A stretch of 23,989 nucleotides of DNA from an uncultured Collinsella sp. (GCA_934675795.1 CAKURW010000026.1:1-23989), one strand, 5' to 3'. Positions 1-9,276 are shown, counted from the stretch's first letter. Translations and numbers: made by a program. Notes: generated by a model not told the origin, from the letters alone.

Positions 1-435
1 TCAAATGTGCGACAGATCTTCTCGCCCACCACGGAACCCATCGAGCCCATCATAAAGTTGGCGTCCATAAAGAAGAGCGCGGTATCGCAACCGCAGATTT
101 TGCCCCTGCCGCACACAACGGCATCGTGCTCGCCCGAACGCTCGCTCACGCTCTTGAGCTTGTCGGCATAGCCGGGAAACGAGAGGAAGTCCTCCGGCGC
201 CAGACTGGCATCCCATTCCTCAAACGTGCCCTCGTCAATCGTCATGCGCATGCGGTCGCGCCCGCTCACGCGAAAGTGTTTGCCGCAACGAGGGCAGACC
301 TCGAGGTTGTCGTGCAGGCGCGCCTCATCGATCACGCGGCGGCACTCCGGGCACTTGATAAACACGTGGCGCGCGGGAAACTCGGCGCATGACTCGGTTA
401 TCGGCCCCTCGAGGACATTGACCGTCTTCGCTTTT

Positions 436-443
<8 letters not shown>
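1..443 (-). CDS. accD: Acetyl-CoA carboxylase carboxyltransferase subunit beta (partial, 3' end outside window)
   Basis: This is the N-terminal half (147 residues) of the beta subunit of the carboxyltransferase, which moves CO2 from carboxybiotin on AccB to acetyl-CoA in the cytoplasm. The protein begins MNRKAKTV. It shows the AccD zinc ribbon, with cysteines 31, 34, 50 and 53 in a CPEC-X15-CPRC arrangement, then the start of the crotonase-like core (FMDANFMMGSMGSVVG, residues 125-140). The family is usually about 280-300 residues, so roughly half is missing only because the window ends. The ATG overlaps the end of accC by 8 bp (ATGAATAG), which suggests translational coupling; no good Shine-Dalgarno sequence precedes it. 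accA probably follows outside the window, but this cannot be seen. The zinc ribbon and the position after accC make the call secure. Confidence 0.95.
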
Positions 444-1779
<1,336 letters not shown>

Positions 1780-1789
1780 GAAGCCTTCC

Positions 1790-2212
1790 TTAACTTTCGT
1801 GCATGAGTGCAAAAGACATATCGGCGCGGCAGCAAACCTCACCGTTGACGCTCGCAGTACCCGTCGCAAAGCGGAACGGCCCGCGCGCACGCGTGATGGA
1901 GCACACCAGATCAACCGTGTCGCCCGGGCGCACCGGACGCTTAAAGCGCACCTTGTCCAGACTCGTGTAGAACGGCGTCGCGCCGCGCGCTTCCTCATCG
2001 CCCATCAGCAGCACGCAACAGTTTTGGGCGAGCATCTCGCACTGAATCACGCCGGGGACCACCGGGTTTCCCGGAAAATGCCCCTGCAAAAAGTACTCGT
2101 CGCCCGTAATCGTGATCTTGCCGTGGGCCTCGTCGCCCACCAGCTCGGCTTCGTCGAGCAAAAGCATCGGCTCGCGATGCGGTAACAGCTTCTTGAGCTC
2201 TTCTTTGTTCAT
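1790..2212 (-). CDS. fabZ: 3-hydroxyacyl-ACP dehydratase FabZ
   Basis: Removes water from (3R)-hydroxyacyl-ACP to give trans-2-enoyl-ACP, the third step of each elongation cycle. The 140-residue hot-dog-fold protein has PHREPMLLLDEAELV near its start. Its active-site block HFPGNPVVPGVIQCEMLAQ holds the catalytic His, and a Glu follows in QCEML. The ATG at 2212 is preceded by AGGTGAT at good distance. A GTG at 2221 would add three residues but overlaps that Shine-Dalgarno sequence. The gene sits between accB and accC, the same place it holds in streptococcal and clostridial fatty acid operons. No FabA or FabM is visible in the window, so how unsaturated fatty acids are made cannot be read here. 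Confidence 0.96.
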   Translation of the reverse strand: MNKEELKKLLPHREPMLLLDEAELVGDEAHGKITITGDEYFLQGHFPGNPVVPGVIQCEMLAQNCCVLLMGDEEARGATPFYTSLDKVRFKRPVRPGDTVDLVCSITRARGPFRFATGTASVNGEVCCRADMSFALMHES

Positions 2213-2221
2213 GGATATCAC

Positions 2222-2695
2222 CTATCCGATCCTCATGAGGCAGCTGCCGAACTCCACGAGGTCGCCGTCGGCCACGCAGATCTCGAGCACCTCGCCATCC
2301 GCCTCTGCCGTCACCTCGTTGAGAACCTTCATGGCCTCGATGATGCAAAGGGTCTCGCCAGCCTTGACCTTGGAGCCCACGTGCACAAACGGTTCGTCGC
2401 CCGGCGCCGGGGCAGCATAGAAAACGCCGACCATGGGAGCGGTCACCTCGGTGCCCTTGGGCTCCGGTGCGGCGGCAGGTGTCTGCGCGGCGGGCTCCGG
2501 TGCGGCAGGCGCGACTGTGGGAGCTGCAACTGGAGCGGCCATAGCGCTCGGCATGGGCATGGGCACGGCAACCGGCTGTGCGGCGCTCGCGCGCTCGAGT
2601 TCGACCGCGGTGCCATCGGGCTCCTCAACGCGCACGCGCGTGAGGCCGCGGTCCTCCATAACATCGGCTATCTCGGCAAGTCTTTTGGAATCCAT
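2222..2695 (-). CDS. accB: Biotin carboxyl carrier protein of acetyl-CoA carboxylase
   Basis: Carries the biotin that shuttles CO2 between AccC and AccD/AccA. The 157 residues have a short N-terminal alpha/beta segment (1-36), an Ala/Pro-rich flexible linker (about 37-80) and a C-terminal biotinyl domain (about 82-157). The biotin-attachment motif EAMKVLNEV puts the modified lysine at residue 123. The thumb-like stretch FYAAPAPGDEPFVHVG, typical of bacterial acetyl-CoA carboxylase carriers, is present. The ATG has AGGAG seven bases upstream, overlapping the fabF stop; the intergenic gap is only 3 bp. The biotin ligase gene birA, divergently placed at the head of this operon, is the likely modifying enzyme. 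Confidence 0.97.
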   Translation of the reverse strand: MDSKRLAEIADVMEDRGLTRVRVEEPDGTAVELERASAAQPVAVPMPMPSAMAAPVAAPTVAPAAPEPAAQTPAAAPEPKGTEVTAPMVGVFYAAPAPGDEPFVHVGSKVKAGETLCIIEAMKVLNEVTAEADGEVLEICVADGDLVEFGSCLMRIG

Positions 2696-2698
2696 GCT

Positions 2699-3946
2699 CT
2701 AGCTCCTCGTATATCTACGCAGCGCGATGGCGGCGTTGTGTCCGCCAAAGCCCAGGTTGGTCGAAAGCGCCCAGGTAAGGTCGGCGCGAACCGCGCGATT
2801 GGGCGTGTAGTCAAGATCGCAGGCGGGATCGGGCGTGTGGTAGTTAATGGTCGGCGGCACCACGCCCTGCTCGAGCGCCATGGCGCAGGCCATGACCTCG
2901 ATGGCGCCCGTGGCACCGATCATGTGGCCGGTCATCGACTTAGTCGACGAGACGTGCGCGGCGCGCGCCGCGTCCTCGCCGAGCGCACGCTTAATGCCCG
3001 CCGTCTCGGACGAATCGTTGAGCTTGGTAGATGTGCCGTGGGCATTGATGTAGAGACCCTCGGAAGGCTTGACGTCGCCCTCGGTCACCGCCAGCGATAT
3101 CGCGCGGGCAATGCCGGCAGCCTCGGGATCAGGGCTCGTGATGTGATAGGCATCATCGGTGTTGCCGTAGCCCACGACCTCGGCATAAATGTGCGCACCG
3201 CGCGCCTGCGCATGTTCCATGCTCTCGAGCACGAGCACGCAGGCGCCCTCGCCCATCACAAAGCCGTCGCGGTCTGCATCGAACGGACGGCAGGCCGTCG
3301 CGGGATCGGGGTTGGTGGTCAATGCGCGGCAGGACGTAAAGCCCGCAACGGCATCGGGGATAATGGCCGCCTCGGCGCCGCCCGCGAGGATCGCGTCGGC
3401 ATAGCCGTGCTTGATGGCGCGGAACGCCTCGCCCACCGCATGGGCCGAGGTTGCGCACGCGGTCACCACGGGCAGGGTCGGGCCCTTTGCCTTGTGGCGG
3501 ATTGCGATATTGCCCGATGCCATGTTGGGGATCATCATCGCGATCATATAGGGCGATGCGCGGCGGGGCCCACGTTCGGCAATCGTATGGACGTTGTCGA
3601 CGAGCGTCGTCATGCCGCCCACGCCCGAGCCCACGTAGACGCCCAGGCGCTCGCGATCGATGGCGCCTTCGACATCAAAGCCCGCATCGTGCATGGCTTC
3701 GTCCGAAGCCGCCATCGCAAACTGAACGCAGGGGTCGAGATGCTTGGCGTCACGCTTGCCAAAGTACTCGTTGCCGTCAAAGCCCTTGACCTCGGCTGCC
3801 ACCTTGACGGCAAACGCATCGGTATCGAAGTGCGTGATCGGGCCGATGCCGCACGTGCCGGCGCACATGGCCGCCCAGGTGGCAAGCGCGGTGTTGCCGA
3901 GCGGCGACACGGCACCGATACCGGTGATTGCAACTCTCTGTTCCAT
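2699..3946 (-). CDS. fabF: Beta-ketoacyl-ACP synthase II
   Basis: Condenses malonyl-ACP with the growing acyl-ACP, the chain-elongating Claisen step. The 415-residue thiolase-fold protein has the full Cys-His-His triad: Cys164 in VVTACATSAHAVG, His303 in INAHGTSTKLND and His341 in SSTKSMTGHMIGATG. The C-terminal LSTNLGFGGHNAAI block is also typical. Two adjacent ATG codons (3949 and 3946) follow GAGGAG. The second is chosen because it gives a six-base spacing rather than three and matches the usual MxxRVVITG start. A GTC/ATG further upstream in frame is not needed. It lies 39 bp after fabG and 3 bp before accB. FabF rather than FabB is inferred from length and operon position. Confidence 0.96.
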   Translation of the reverse strand: MEQRVAITGIGAVSPLGNTALATWAAMCAGTCGIGPITHFDTDAFAVKVAAEVKGFDGNEYFGKRDAKHLDPCVQFAMAASDEAMHDAGFDVEGAIDRERLGVYVGSGVGGMTTLVDNVHTIAERGPRRASPYMIAMMIPNMASGNIAIRHKAKGPTLPVVTACATSAHAVGEAFRAIKHGYADAILAGGAEAAIIPDAVAGFTSCRALTTNPDPATACRPFDADRDGFVMGEGACVLVLESMEHAQARGAHIYAEVVGYGNTDDAYHITSPDPEAAGIARAISLAVTEGDVKPSEGLYINAHGTSTKLNDSSETAGIKRALGEDAARAAHVSSTKSMTGHMIGATGAIEVMACAMALEQGVVPPTINYHTPDPACDLDYTPNRAVRADLTWALSTNLGFGGHNAAIALRRYTRS

Positions 3947-3985
3947 CATGGTCTCCTCATCCAAGCCGTTCTTCGGCCCTGGTTT

Positions 3986-4759
3986 CTACATCGCCATTCC
4001 GCCGTCGACGCGTACGACCTCGCCCGTAATGTAGGCAGCCGCATCGCTCGCCAAAAAGCGCACCACGCCGGCCACTTCCTCGGGGCGCGCCATGCGCTTT
4101 AGGGGAATCTGCTCCTCGGTTGCCGCGCGAACCTTCTCCGAGAGCTTTGCCGTCATATCCGTCTCGACAAACCCGGGTGCGACCGCGTTCACTCGTACGC
4201 CGCGGGGCGCAAGCTCGCGCGCTACCGCCTTGGTCAGGCCGATGACGCCCGCCTTGGAGGCAGCGTAGTTGGCCTGCCCGGCATTGCCCATCAGGCCCAC
4301 AACCGAGCTCATGTTGATGACGCAACCGCCGCGCTGGCGCATAAAGGTCTTGGTGAGTGCGCGCGTCGTATTGAACGTGCCCTTGAGATTGACATCGAGC
4401 ACGCGGTCGAAGGCATCGTCACCCATACGCATGAGCAGGCCGTCGCGCGTGATGCCGGCGTTGTTGACGAGCGCCCAAATGGAGCCAAAGTCGTTGAGGA
4501 CCGCTTCCACGCACGCATTGACGGCAGCGGGGTCTGCCACGTCGCATTGATATGCGCGCGCCGTGGCGCCAACCATCTCGCAGGCTCCGCATGTCTCGCG
4601 CGCGGCATCGACGCTACCGGCATAGACGACGGCAATATCAAAGCCGTCCTCCGCCAAGCCAACCGCACAAGCGCGGCCGATTCCCCGCGAGCCGCCCGTG
4701 ACCAGTGCCACACGGCGTGAGTCGTTGCGCTCGAGCGCGCCGTTGTTCAAGTTGCCCAT
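3986..4759 (-). CDS. fabG: 3-oxoacyl-ACP reductase
   Basis: NADPH-dependent reduction of 3-oxoacyl-ACP to (3R)-hydroxyacyl-ACP. This is a 257-residue classical short-chain dehydrogenase. It has the cofactor motif TGGSRGIG (21-28), NNAG (99-102), the catalytic Ser152 in NMSSVVG, and Tyr165/Lys169 in QANYAASKAG. It ends with VRVDGGMAM, the usual FabG C-terminus. The first 14 residues before RRVALVTGG are slightly longer than in many homologues. AAAGGAATG precedes the ATG at 4759, so that start is kept. It is 30 bp downstream of fabD. Short-chain dehydrogenases are a broad family, but position between fabD and fabF plus the C-terminus make FabG the clear choice. Confidence 0.96.
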   Translation of the reverse strand: MGNLNNGALERNDSRRVALVTGGSRGIGRACAVGLAEDGFDIAVVYAGSVDAARETCGACEMVGATARAYQCDVADPAAVNACVEAVLNDFGSIWALVNNAGITRDGLLMRMGDDAFDRVLDVNLKGTFNTTRALTKTFMRQRGGCVINMSSVVGLMGNAGQANYAASKAGVIGLTKAVARELAPRGVRVNAVAPGFVETDMTAKLSEKVRAATEEQIPLKRMARPEEVAGVVRFLASDAAAYITGEVVRVDGGMAM

Positions 4760-4789
4760 GTCATTCCTTTCGGGTTACAGCCCTGTGGG

Positions 4790-5716
4790 CTATGCGAGCT
4801 CATCGGCAATAGCTGCGACCTGCTCGGCCGTTTCACATGAATAAACGCGAACGTCGCTCAGCGTACGCTTGACCAGGCCCGACAGTGTTTTGCCAGGACC
4901 GACCTCAATAAACGTGTCGATGCCCTGATCCTGCAGAGTATGCAGCGTGTCGACCCAGCGCACGGGATGGCTCACCTGGTTGGCCAAGACATCCGATGCT
5001 GCTCGCGGGTCCGCCGGATAGGGCGCCGCCGTCATGTTTGTCATGACCGGAATCAGCAGCGGAGACGGCGCGTGGCCGGCTTGGATATACGTCGCCAGTC
5101 CCTCAGTCGCCTCGGCCATATAGGGGCTATGGAATGCACCCGACACCGCAACCTTCATGGCCCGGCCGCCAGCCTCTTTTACTAGGACGTCGAGGGTCTG
5201 CAGTGCATCGGGCGCTCCGGCCACAACCGTCTGCTGGGGACTGTTGTAGTTGACCGGCCAGCAGTCCTCGCCGGCCTGCGCAGCTAGGTTCTCGACTTGC
5301 GCAGCATCAAGTTTGATGACGGCGCGCATGCCGCCGGGGTGACGCTCGGCCGCCGTGGCCATCAATGCCGCGCGCTCGCACACGAGCTCAAAGCCCGCTC
5401 GCGTATCGAACGCCCCCGCAAAGGTGAGCGCGGCGACCTCGCCTAGCGAGAATCCCGCACAGGCGGCAGGTACCACGCCGCGCTCACGCAGGGCGGCAGC
5501 CGCTGCTAGGTCGTGAACGAACACGCACGGCTGCGTGTCCTCGGTCTGCGAGAGCTCCTCCTTGGAGGCACTCCGGCATTGCTCGCTGGTCCCCGGGCGC
5601 ACCTCGTCGGCAATGGCGAACACCTCGGCGGCCGCCGGCGATGTCGCGATCAGATCGACGCCCATCGCGGGGTGTTGGGCACCCTGGCCGGCAAACAGAA
5701 ACGCTACGCTACCCAT
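4790..5716 (-). CDS. fabD: Malonyl-CoA:ACP transacylase
   Basis: Transfers malonyl from CoA to acyl carrier protein, supplying the extender unit. The 308-residue protein starts MGSVAFLFAGQGAQ, aligned in length with the E. coli FabD start. It has the nucleophile elbow GFSLGE (Ser90), the malonate-binding Arg (about 115, CERAALM) and the catalytic His196 in GAFHSPYM. The usual GHSLG reads GFSLG here; that position varies in the family. The ATG at 5716 lies inside the end of fabK, a 13-bp overlap. A GTG at 5722 is also in frame, with AAGGG very close, so the start is uncertain by two codons. The overlap implies translational coupling to fabK. Confidence 0.95.
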   Translation of the reverse strand: MGSVAFLFAGQGAQHPAMGVDLIATSPAAAEVFAIADEVRPGTSEQCRSASKEELSQTEDTQPCVFVHDLAAAAALRERGVVPAACAGFSLGEVAALTFAGAFDTRAGFELVCERAALMATAAERHPGGMRAVIKLDAAQVENLAAQAGEDCWPVNYNSPQQTVVAGAPDALQTLDVLVKEAGGRAMKVAVSGAFHSPYMAEATEGLATYIQAGHAPSPLLIPVMTNMTAAPYPADPRAASDVLANQVSHPVRWVDTLHTLQDQGIDTFIEVGPGKTLSGLVKRTLSDVRVYSCETAEQVAAIADELA

Positions 5717-6648
5717 GCGCACGCACCCTTCAGGACGCGCTCGGCGCCATCGACCAGATCGTCAACGATTTCACGTGCGCTCTGGCGCTCGCTAACCATG
5801 CCGGCAATCTGTCCACACAAAAACGAACCCTCTTCGTAGTTGCCGTCCTTGACGGCCTTACGCAGCGCACCGGTTCCCATAGCACCGAGCTCCTCGGCAC
5901 TCGCGCCGGAACCCTCGCTCTTGGCATAGGCGTTGGTGAAGGGGCTCTTGAGGGCGCGCACTGGATGTCCCGTCGAGCGACCGGTCGCACGCGTCGAAGT
6001 GTCGTTGGCCTTCAGGACCATCTCTTTGTACTGCTCCGAGACGGTGCACTCGTCTGCGACCAGAAAGCGCGTACCCACTTGCACGCCTTCGGCGCCCAGC
6101 ATAAAGGCGGCCGCCACGCCGCGGCCGTCGGCAATACCGCCGGCGGCCACGACGGGAATGTCGACCGCATCGACGACCTGCGGCACCAGTGCCATCGTCG
6201 AGGTCTCGCCAATATGGCCGCCCGATTCAGTACCCTCGGCAACAACCGCCGTGGCTCCACGACGTGCCACGAGGCGCGCCAGCGCCACCGAGGCAACGAC
6301 CGGGATGACCTTGATGCTCGCCTCGTTCCACGCCTTCATGTACTTGGCGGGATTGCCGGCGCCCGTCACGACGACCGGCACTCGCTCGTCAATCACGACC
6401 TGTGCAACCTCGTCGGCAAACGGGCTCATGAGCATGACGTTGACGCCAAAGGGCTTATCCGTCTTGGCGCGCAGCTCATGAATCTGGTCGCGAAGCCAGT
6501 TGGCGTCGGCGTTCATGGCCGCGATGATGCCTAAGCCACCCGCCTCGGACACTGCGGACGCCAGCGAGGCATCGGCAATCCAGGCCATACCGCCCTGGAA
6601 CACGGGCTTTTCGATGCCGAGCAGATCGCAGAGAGGAGTCTTGAGCAT
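5704..6648 (-). CDS. fabK: FMN-dependent enoyl-ACP reductase II
   Basis: Reduces trans-2-enoyl-ACP with NAD(P)H and FMN, the last step of the elongation cycle. The 314-residue nitronate-monooxygenase-like TIM barrel matches Streptococcus pneumoniae FabK along its length. Matching blocks include IEKPVFQGGMAWIAD, AVSEAGGLGII, KPFGVNVMLMSPF, TGAGNPAKYM, AEGTESGGHIG (catalytic-region His145), AAGGIADG and LGAEGVQVGTRF. FabK is not related to the triclosan-sensitive FabI, and no fabI is in the window. GGAG nine bases upstream overlaps the acpP stop codon, two bases away. It overlaps fabD at its 3' end. A plain 2-nitropropane dioxygenase is the alternative by fold, but gene context settles it. Confidence 0.95.
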   Translation of the reverse strand: MLKTPLCDLLGIEKPVFQGGMAWIADASLASAVSEAGGLGIIAAMNADANWLRDQIHELRAKTDKPFGVNVMLMSPFADEVAQVVIDERVPVVVTGAGNPAKYMKAWNEASIKVIPVVASVALARLVARRGATAVVAEGTESGGHIGETSTMALVPQVVDAVDIPVVAAGGIADGRGVAAAFMLGAEGVQVGTRFLVADECTVSEQYKEMVLKANDTSTRATGRSTGHPVRALKSPFTNAYAKSEGSGASAEELGAMGTGALRKAVKDGNYEEGSFLCGQIAGMVSERQSAREIVDDLVDGAERVLKGACAWVA

Positions 6649-6650
6649 CT

Positions 6651-6887
6651 CTACTTCTCCAATGCCGCCTCGACCGTATCGGCGAACTCGCCGACCGTCT
6701 TGGGGTTCTCCTCGGTATCGAGCTGGATGCCAAACTCGTCCTCGACGGCGACGAGGATCTCGACGGTGCCCAGGCTGTCGAGACCAATCTCCTCGAGCGT
6801 GGACTCGGGCTTCATCTCGACATCGTCAAGGCCGGCGGTCTCGCGGATAACGTCGCAAACGCGCTCGAAGGTCTTCTGATCTGCCAT
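6651..6887 (-). CDS. acpP: Acyl carrier protein
   Basis: A small acidic four-helix protein that carries acyl intermediates as thioesters on a 4'-phosphopantetheine arm. The 78 residues contain the attachment motif GLDSLGTVEI, so the modified serine is Ser38. Composition is rich in Glu/Asp with few Lys, as usual. AAGGAG lies eight bases before the ATG. It is the second gene of the operon, 51 bp after fabH and 2 bp before fabK. The 51-bp gap contains only a 10-bp palindrome (GCCCTAGGGC) and the ribosome-binding site. Confidence 0.97.
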   Translation of the reverse strand: MADQKTFERVCDVIRETAGLDDVEMKPESTLEEIGLDSLGTVEILVAVEDEFGIQLDTEENPKTVGEFADTVEAALEK

Positions 6888-6938
6888 GGTAGTTCTCCTT
6901 TGGTTGTGCCCTAGGGCGTTTTTATTTCCTATGTGCGA

Positions 6939-7898
6939 CTACTTCCAACGAAGCAGATAGCCACCTATATCCAGACCGGCGCCAAATCCAACGAGGGCGA
7001 TGGTGTCGCCCATGTGAAGCGCACCGGCGTTTGCCAGCCGGTCGAGAGCAAGCGGAATGCATGCGCTCGAAATGTTGCCGGTCTCGCGCAACGTGCGAAC
7101 CACGCGCTCGTCCGGCACGCCCAAGCGCTTGACCGCCTGGCTCAGGATTCGTTCGTTAGCCTGATGGAATACAAAATGATCGATGTCTTCGACCGAAATG
7201 CCCGCATCGCTCGCAAGCTTATGGACCGTGTCGCAGATGGCGTTGACGCCGAACTTGAACACGCGGCGGCCATTCATGGACAGCACACTCTCGCTATCTA
7301 CGGAGGCCTTAAACGGCGAGGCGCCGACCAGACCGGGAACGCGCAAGGTCTCGACGTCGGGCGCCGTCGAAAGCTCAACGGCAAGGGGGTTGTCTCCCCC
7401 AGCTTCAATCACTGCGGCGCCTGCCCCATCGCCAAAAAGCACGCAGGTGGCACGGTCGGTCCAGTCGAGCGCGCGCGTCATCTGCTCGGCAGCAACAACA
7501 AGCACGCGCTCGGCACGGCTGCGGGCGATATAGCCCTCGGCGACATCGAGCGCAAATACGAAGCCGGCACAAGCCGCCGAGACATCGAAGGCAGGGCACG
7601 TCGCGCCTAGTCGCTCAGCAACGGCACACGCCTCAGCGGGAACAAGGTGGTCACCCGTCGTCGTCGAGCAGACGATCAGATCCAGCTGGCTCGCGTCGAT
7701 TCCGGACACCTGGAGTGCCCGCTCGCTCGCCGCCACGGCAAGGTCGTCAAGTGACTCGGTGGTGCAGACGTGGCGGCTCTTGATACCTGTGCGAGTAAAA
7801 ATCCACTCATCCGAGGTATCGAGGAACTCAGACAGCTCGTCATTGGAAACACTGCGCTCAGGAAGTGCCGAACCTGTTCCAAGAATCGTGAAACCCAT
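6939..7898 (-). CDS. fabH: Beta-ketoacyl-ACP synthase III
   Basis: Starts fatty acid synthesis by condensing an acyl-CoA primer with malonyl-ACP. The 319-residue protein has the FabH triad: Cys110 in DVSAACAGF, His245 in FVFHQANERI and Asn275 in ETGNISSA. It has the CoA-binding DEWIFTRTGIKSRH block and the C-terminal GFGAGLDIGGYLLRWK. An in-frame GTG/ATG upstream would add 19 residues. The ATG at 7898 is chosen because a near-perfect AAAGGAGGT sits just before it and homologues start MGFxILGTG. It is the first gene of the operon and lies downstream of the paired dyads at 7916-7981. Primer preference (acetyl or branched) cannot be read from sequence. Confidence 0.97.
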   Translation of the reverse strand: MGFTILGTGSALPERSVSNDELSEFLDTSDEWIFTRTGIKSRHVCTTESLDDLAVAASERALQVSGIDASQLDLIVCSTTTGDHLVPAEACAVAERLGATCPAFDVSAACAGFVFALDVAEGYIARSRAERVLVVAAEQMTRALDWTDRATCVLFGDGAGAAVIEAGGDNPLAVELSTAPDVETLRVPGLVGASPFKASVDSESVLSMNGRRVFKFGVNAICDTVHKLASDAGISVEDIDHFVFHQANERILSQAVKRLGVPDERVVRTLRETGNISSACIPLALDRLANAGALHMGDTIALVGFGAGLDIGGYLLRWK

Positions 7899-7915
7899 CA
7901 CTAACCTCCTTTGAG

Positions 7916-7933
7916 TTGTTGACGTGTTTACAT
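7916..7933. promoter_or_regulatory. Operator-like dyad 1 upstream of fabH
   Basis: The sequence TTGTTGACGTGTTTACAT matches dyad 2 (48 bp away) at 17 of 18 positions. It has an imperfect two-fold symmetry (TGTTGAC-GT-GTTTACA). It lies between the proposed fabH transcription start and the ribosome-binding site, a position where a bound repressor would block the operon. No regulator gene is in the window. Confidence 0.5.
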
Positions 7934-7943
7934 CGACCAAGAG

Positions 7944-7970
7944 AGGATAACGCATTTCAGTCTTTGTTGA
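7944..7970 (-). promoter_or_regulatory. Candidate promoter of the fatty acid operon
   Basis: On the minus strand a -10 box TATCCT (7949-7944) is identical to the -10 of the str operon promoter in this window. The best -35 is TCAACA (7970-7965) at a short 15-bp spacing, embedded in dyad 2. The leader to fabH would be about 40 nt and would contain dyad 1. The -35 is weak, so the exact promoter is uncertain. Confidence 0.35.
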
Positions 7971-7981
7971 CGTGTTAACAT
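7964..7981. promoter_or_regulatory. Operator-like dyad 2 in the birA-fabH intergenic region
   Basis: TTGTTGACGTGTTAACAT is the more symmetric copy: arms TGTTGAC and GTTAACA match at six of seven positions about a GT centre. It overlaps the proposed fabH -35 region and lies about 94 bp upstream of the birA start codon, so it could affect either direction. The BirA here has no DNA-binding domain, so it is not the obvious ligand. Confidence 0.5.
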
Positions 7982-8074
7982 TAAATTGTCCAAATGCGAC
8001 AAAGGCTTCACATTGTGTCTATCTCTCGACACCATTGCGTCATTCACTTATTCAATAAGGAGGTAGCAGCCGCT

Positions 8075-8851
8075 ATGGATGCCCAATTAACGATTGTCGA
8101 CGTAACCGGATCGACCAACGATGACCTGCTCGAGGCAGGAAAACAGGGTGCGCCGCACGGCACAGGACTTGCCGCCCGCGTGCAAACGGCAGGACGCGGC
8201 CGGCGCGGCCACAAGTGGGATTCAACCGCCGGCAACCTATTGCTTTCGATTGTCCTGCGTCCATGCGTTAATCCCGCAAAGTACTCTGGTCTTGCCGCCG
8301 TCAGCGGCCTAGCGGTGCTCGAGGCGCTCGAAAAGCAGGGTCTTGCAAACGAGATCGGCCTCAAATGGCCCAACGACCTCGTCGCGCGAGGGCGCAAGCT
8401 CGGCGGCATTCTGGTCGAGGCGGCTCGTGACAGTGAGGGCAAGCCCTTCGCCGTCTGCGGCATTGGCGTCAACGTAAACTACACGCCCCAAGAGGTACCC
8501 GATGGCGGCCTGGCGGCAATTGGCCTCTCGGACCTCAACGAGAGCGTTCCCACCGTCAACATGCTCCTCGATGAGGTCTATCACGAAGTTATAGACGCTG
8601 TAGATGCGTGGGCAGAGCACCTCAACGCCATGGAAGAAGACGCCGGACCGCTCGCGCCCGTCCACGGCGAATACATCGGTCATCTCAATTGGATTGGGGA
8701 TCACGTTATCGCCCGTTCCCCCGCTGGGGACGAGCTGGCGCGAGGCATCTTTAAAACCGTCGATGACTTTGGTCGCGCGTGCATCGAGACCGAAGACGAC
8801 TTGCGATCCTTCCATTTTGAGGAGGCATCGCTGCGCCCCTTGAGCGAATAG
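8075..8851 (+). CDS. birA: Biotin--[acetyl-CoA-carboxylase] ligase, catalytic type without HTH domain
   Basis: Activates biotin with ATP and attaches it to Lys123 of AccB. The 258-residue protein has TGSTNDDLL (11-19), the adenylate loop QTAGRGRRGHKW (37-48), the KWPNDL motif (97-102), KLGGILVEA and GIGVNVNY. A C-terminal small beta domain follows (DELARGIFKTVDDFGRACIE). It lacks the N-terminal winged-helix DNA-binding domain of repressor-type BirA, so it should be a ligase only. The ATG at 8075 follows AAGGAGG by about 11 bases. An upstream in-frame ATG at 7994 is rejected because it lacks a ribosome-binding site and would add residues unlike the family. It is the only plus-strand gene, divergent from the operon that makes its substrate. 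Confidence 0.95.
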   Translation: MDAQLTIVDVTGSTNDDLLEAGKQGAPHGTGLAARVQTAGRGRRGHKWDSTAGNLLLSIVLRPCVNPAKYSGLAAVSGLAVLEALEKQGLANEIGLKWPNDLVARGRKLGGILVEAARDSEGKPFAVCGIGVNVNYTPQEVPDGGLAAIGLSDLNESVPTVNMLLDEVYHEVIDAVDAWAEHLNAMEEDAGPLAPVHGEYIGHLNWIGDHVIARSPAGDELARGIFKTVDDFGRACIETEDDLRSFHFEEASLRPLSE

Positions 8852-8913
8852 GGAGCCGCAGCCACCCGCTCGGCAGCATTACCCAGCAGTCCAAACCCGT
8901 CATGCAAAACAAA

Positions 8914-8946
8914 AGAGCCCCGCTACCGTAATGGCAGCGGGGCTCT
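8914..8946 (-). terminator. Rho-independent terminator of the str/rpsJ operon
   Basis: An 11-bp perfect stem (AGAGCCCCGCT with AGCGGGGCTCT) is followed on the minus strand by a T-rich tract (TTTTGTTTTG). It lies about 20 bp past the rpsJ stop. On the plus strand no T-tract follows the stem, so it is mainly a terminator for the leftward operon, although the stem also lies downstream of birA. Confidence 0.88.
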
Positions 8947-8967
8947 GTAAGCTATGAGCGGTATCGC

Positions 8968-9276
8968 TTAGAGCTTGATGTCGATGTCGACGCCAGCGGG
9001 GAGGTCGAGACGCATGAGCGAATCAACGGTGCCCGAGGTGGGATCGAGGATGTCGATGAGGCGCTTGTGAGTGCGCATCTCGAACTGCTCACGGGAGTCC
9101 TTGTTCACGTGCGGCGAGCGGATAACCGTGTACAGGTTGCGCTCGGTGGGCAGGGGGACAGGACCGGAAACGCGAGCGCCGGTCTTCTGAGCGGTCTCGA
9201 CGATGAGCTTCGCGGACTGATCGACGACCTCGTGATCATAGCCCTTGAGGCGAATGCGGATCTTCTGGGTAGCCAA
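8968..9276 (-). CDS. rpsJ: Small ribosomal subunit protein uS10 (S10)
   Basis: Component of the 30S head; in E. coli it also takes part in transcription antitermination as NusE. The 102 residues start [15 protein letters not shown] and include [15 protein letters not shown] and [19 protein letters not shown], all highly typical of S10. The start codon is TTG, preceded by GGAGGT at six bases; there is no ATG nearby. It lies 60 bp after fusA and ends at a terminator, so it is the last gene of the str operon. That is unusual: S10 normally heads the rplC-containing S10 operon, and tuf normally follows fusA. Neither tuf nor rplC is adjacent. Confidence 0.98.
   Translation of the reverse strand: MATQKIRIRLKGYDHEVVDQSAKLIVETAQKTGARVSGPVPLPTERNLYTVIRSPHVNKDSREQFEMRTHKRLIDILDPTSGTVDSLMRLDLPAGVDIDIKL

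Noticed and set aside
376..408. Possible rifampicin-resistance substitutions in RpoB (residue numbers)
   Set aside because: All key pocket residues equivalent to E. coli Q513, D516, H526, R529, S531 and L533 are wild type.
1780..1998. N-terminal extension of accC giving a 520-residue protein
   Set aside because: It would run through fabZ in another frame; the internal ATG at 1779 has a good ribosome-binding site and gives the normal family length.
2381..4102. A 573-codon plus-strand open frame antisense to accB and fabF
   Set aside because: His/Arg/Gly-rich shadow translation. The opposite strand encodes complete, motif-bearing enzymes.
6908..6917. Perfect palindrome GCCCTAGGGC between fabH and acpP
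   Set aside because: Only 10 bp, with no loop, no T-tract directly following and no second copy; likely chance.
7994..8074. N-terminal extension of BirA that might be a DNA-binding domain
   Set aside because: The 27 extra residues are too short for a winged helix and do not resemble one; the ribosome-binding site points to the ATG at 8075.
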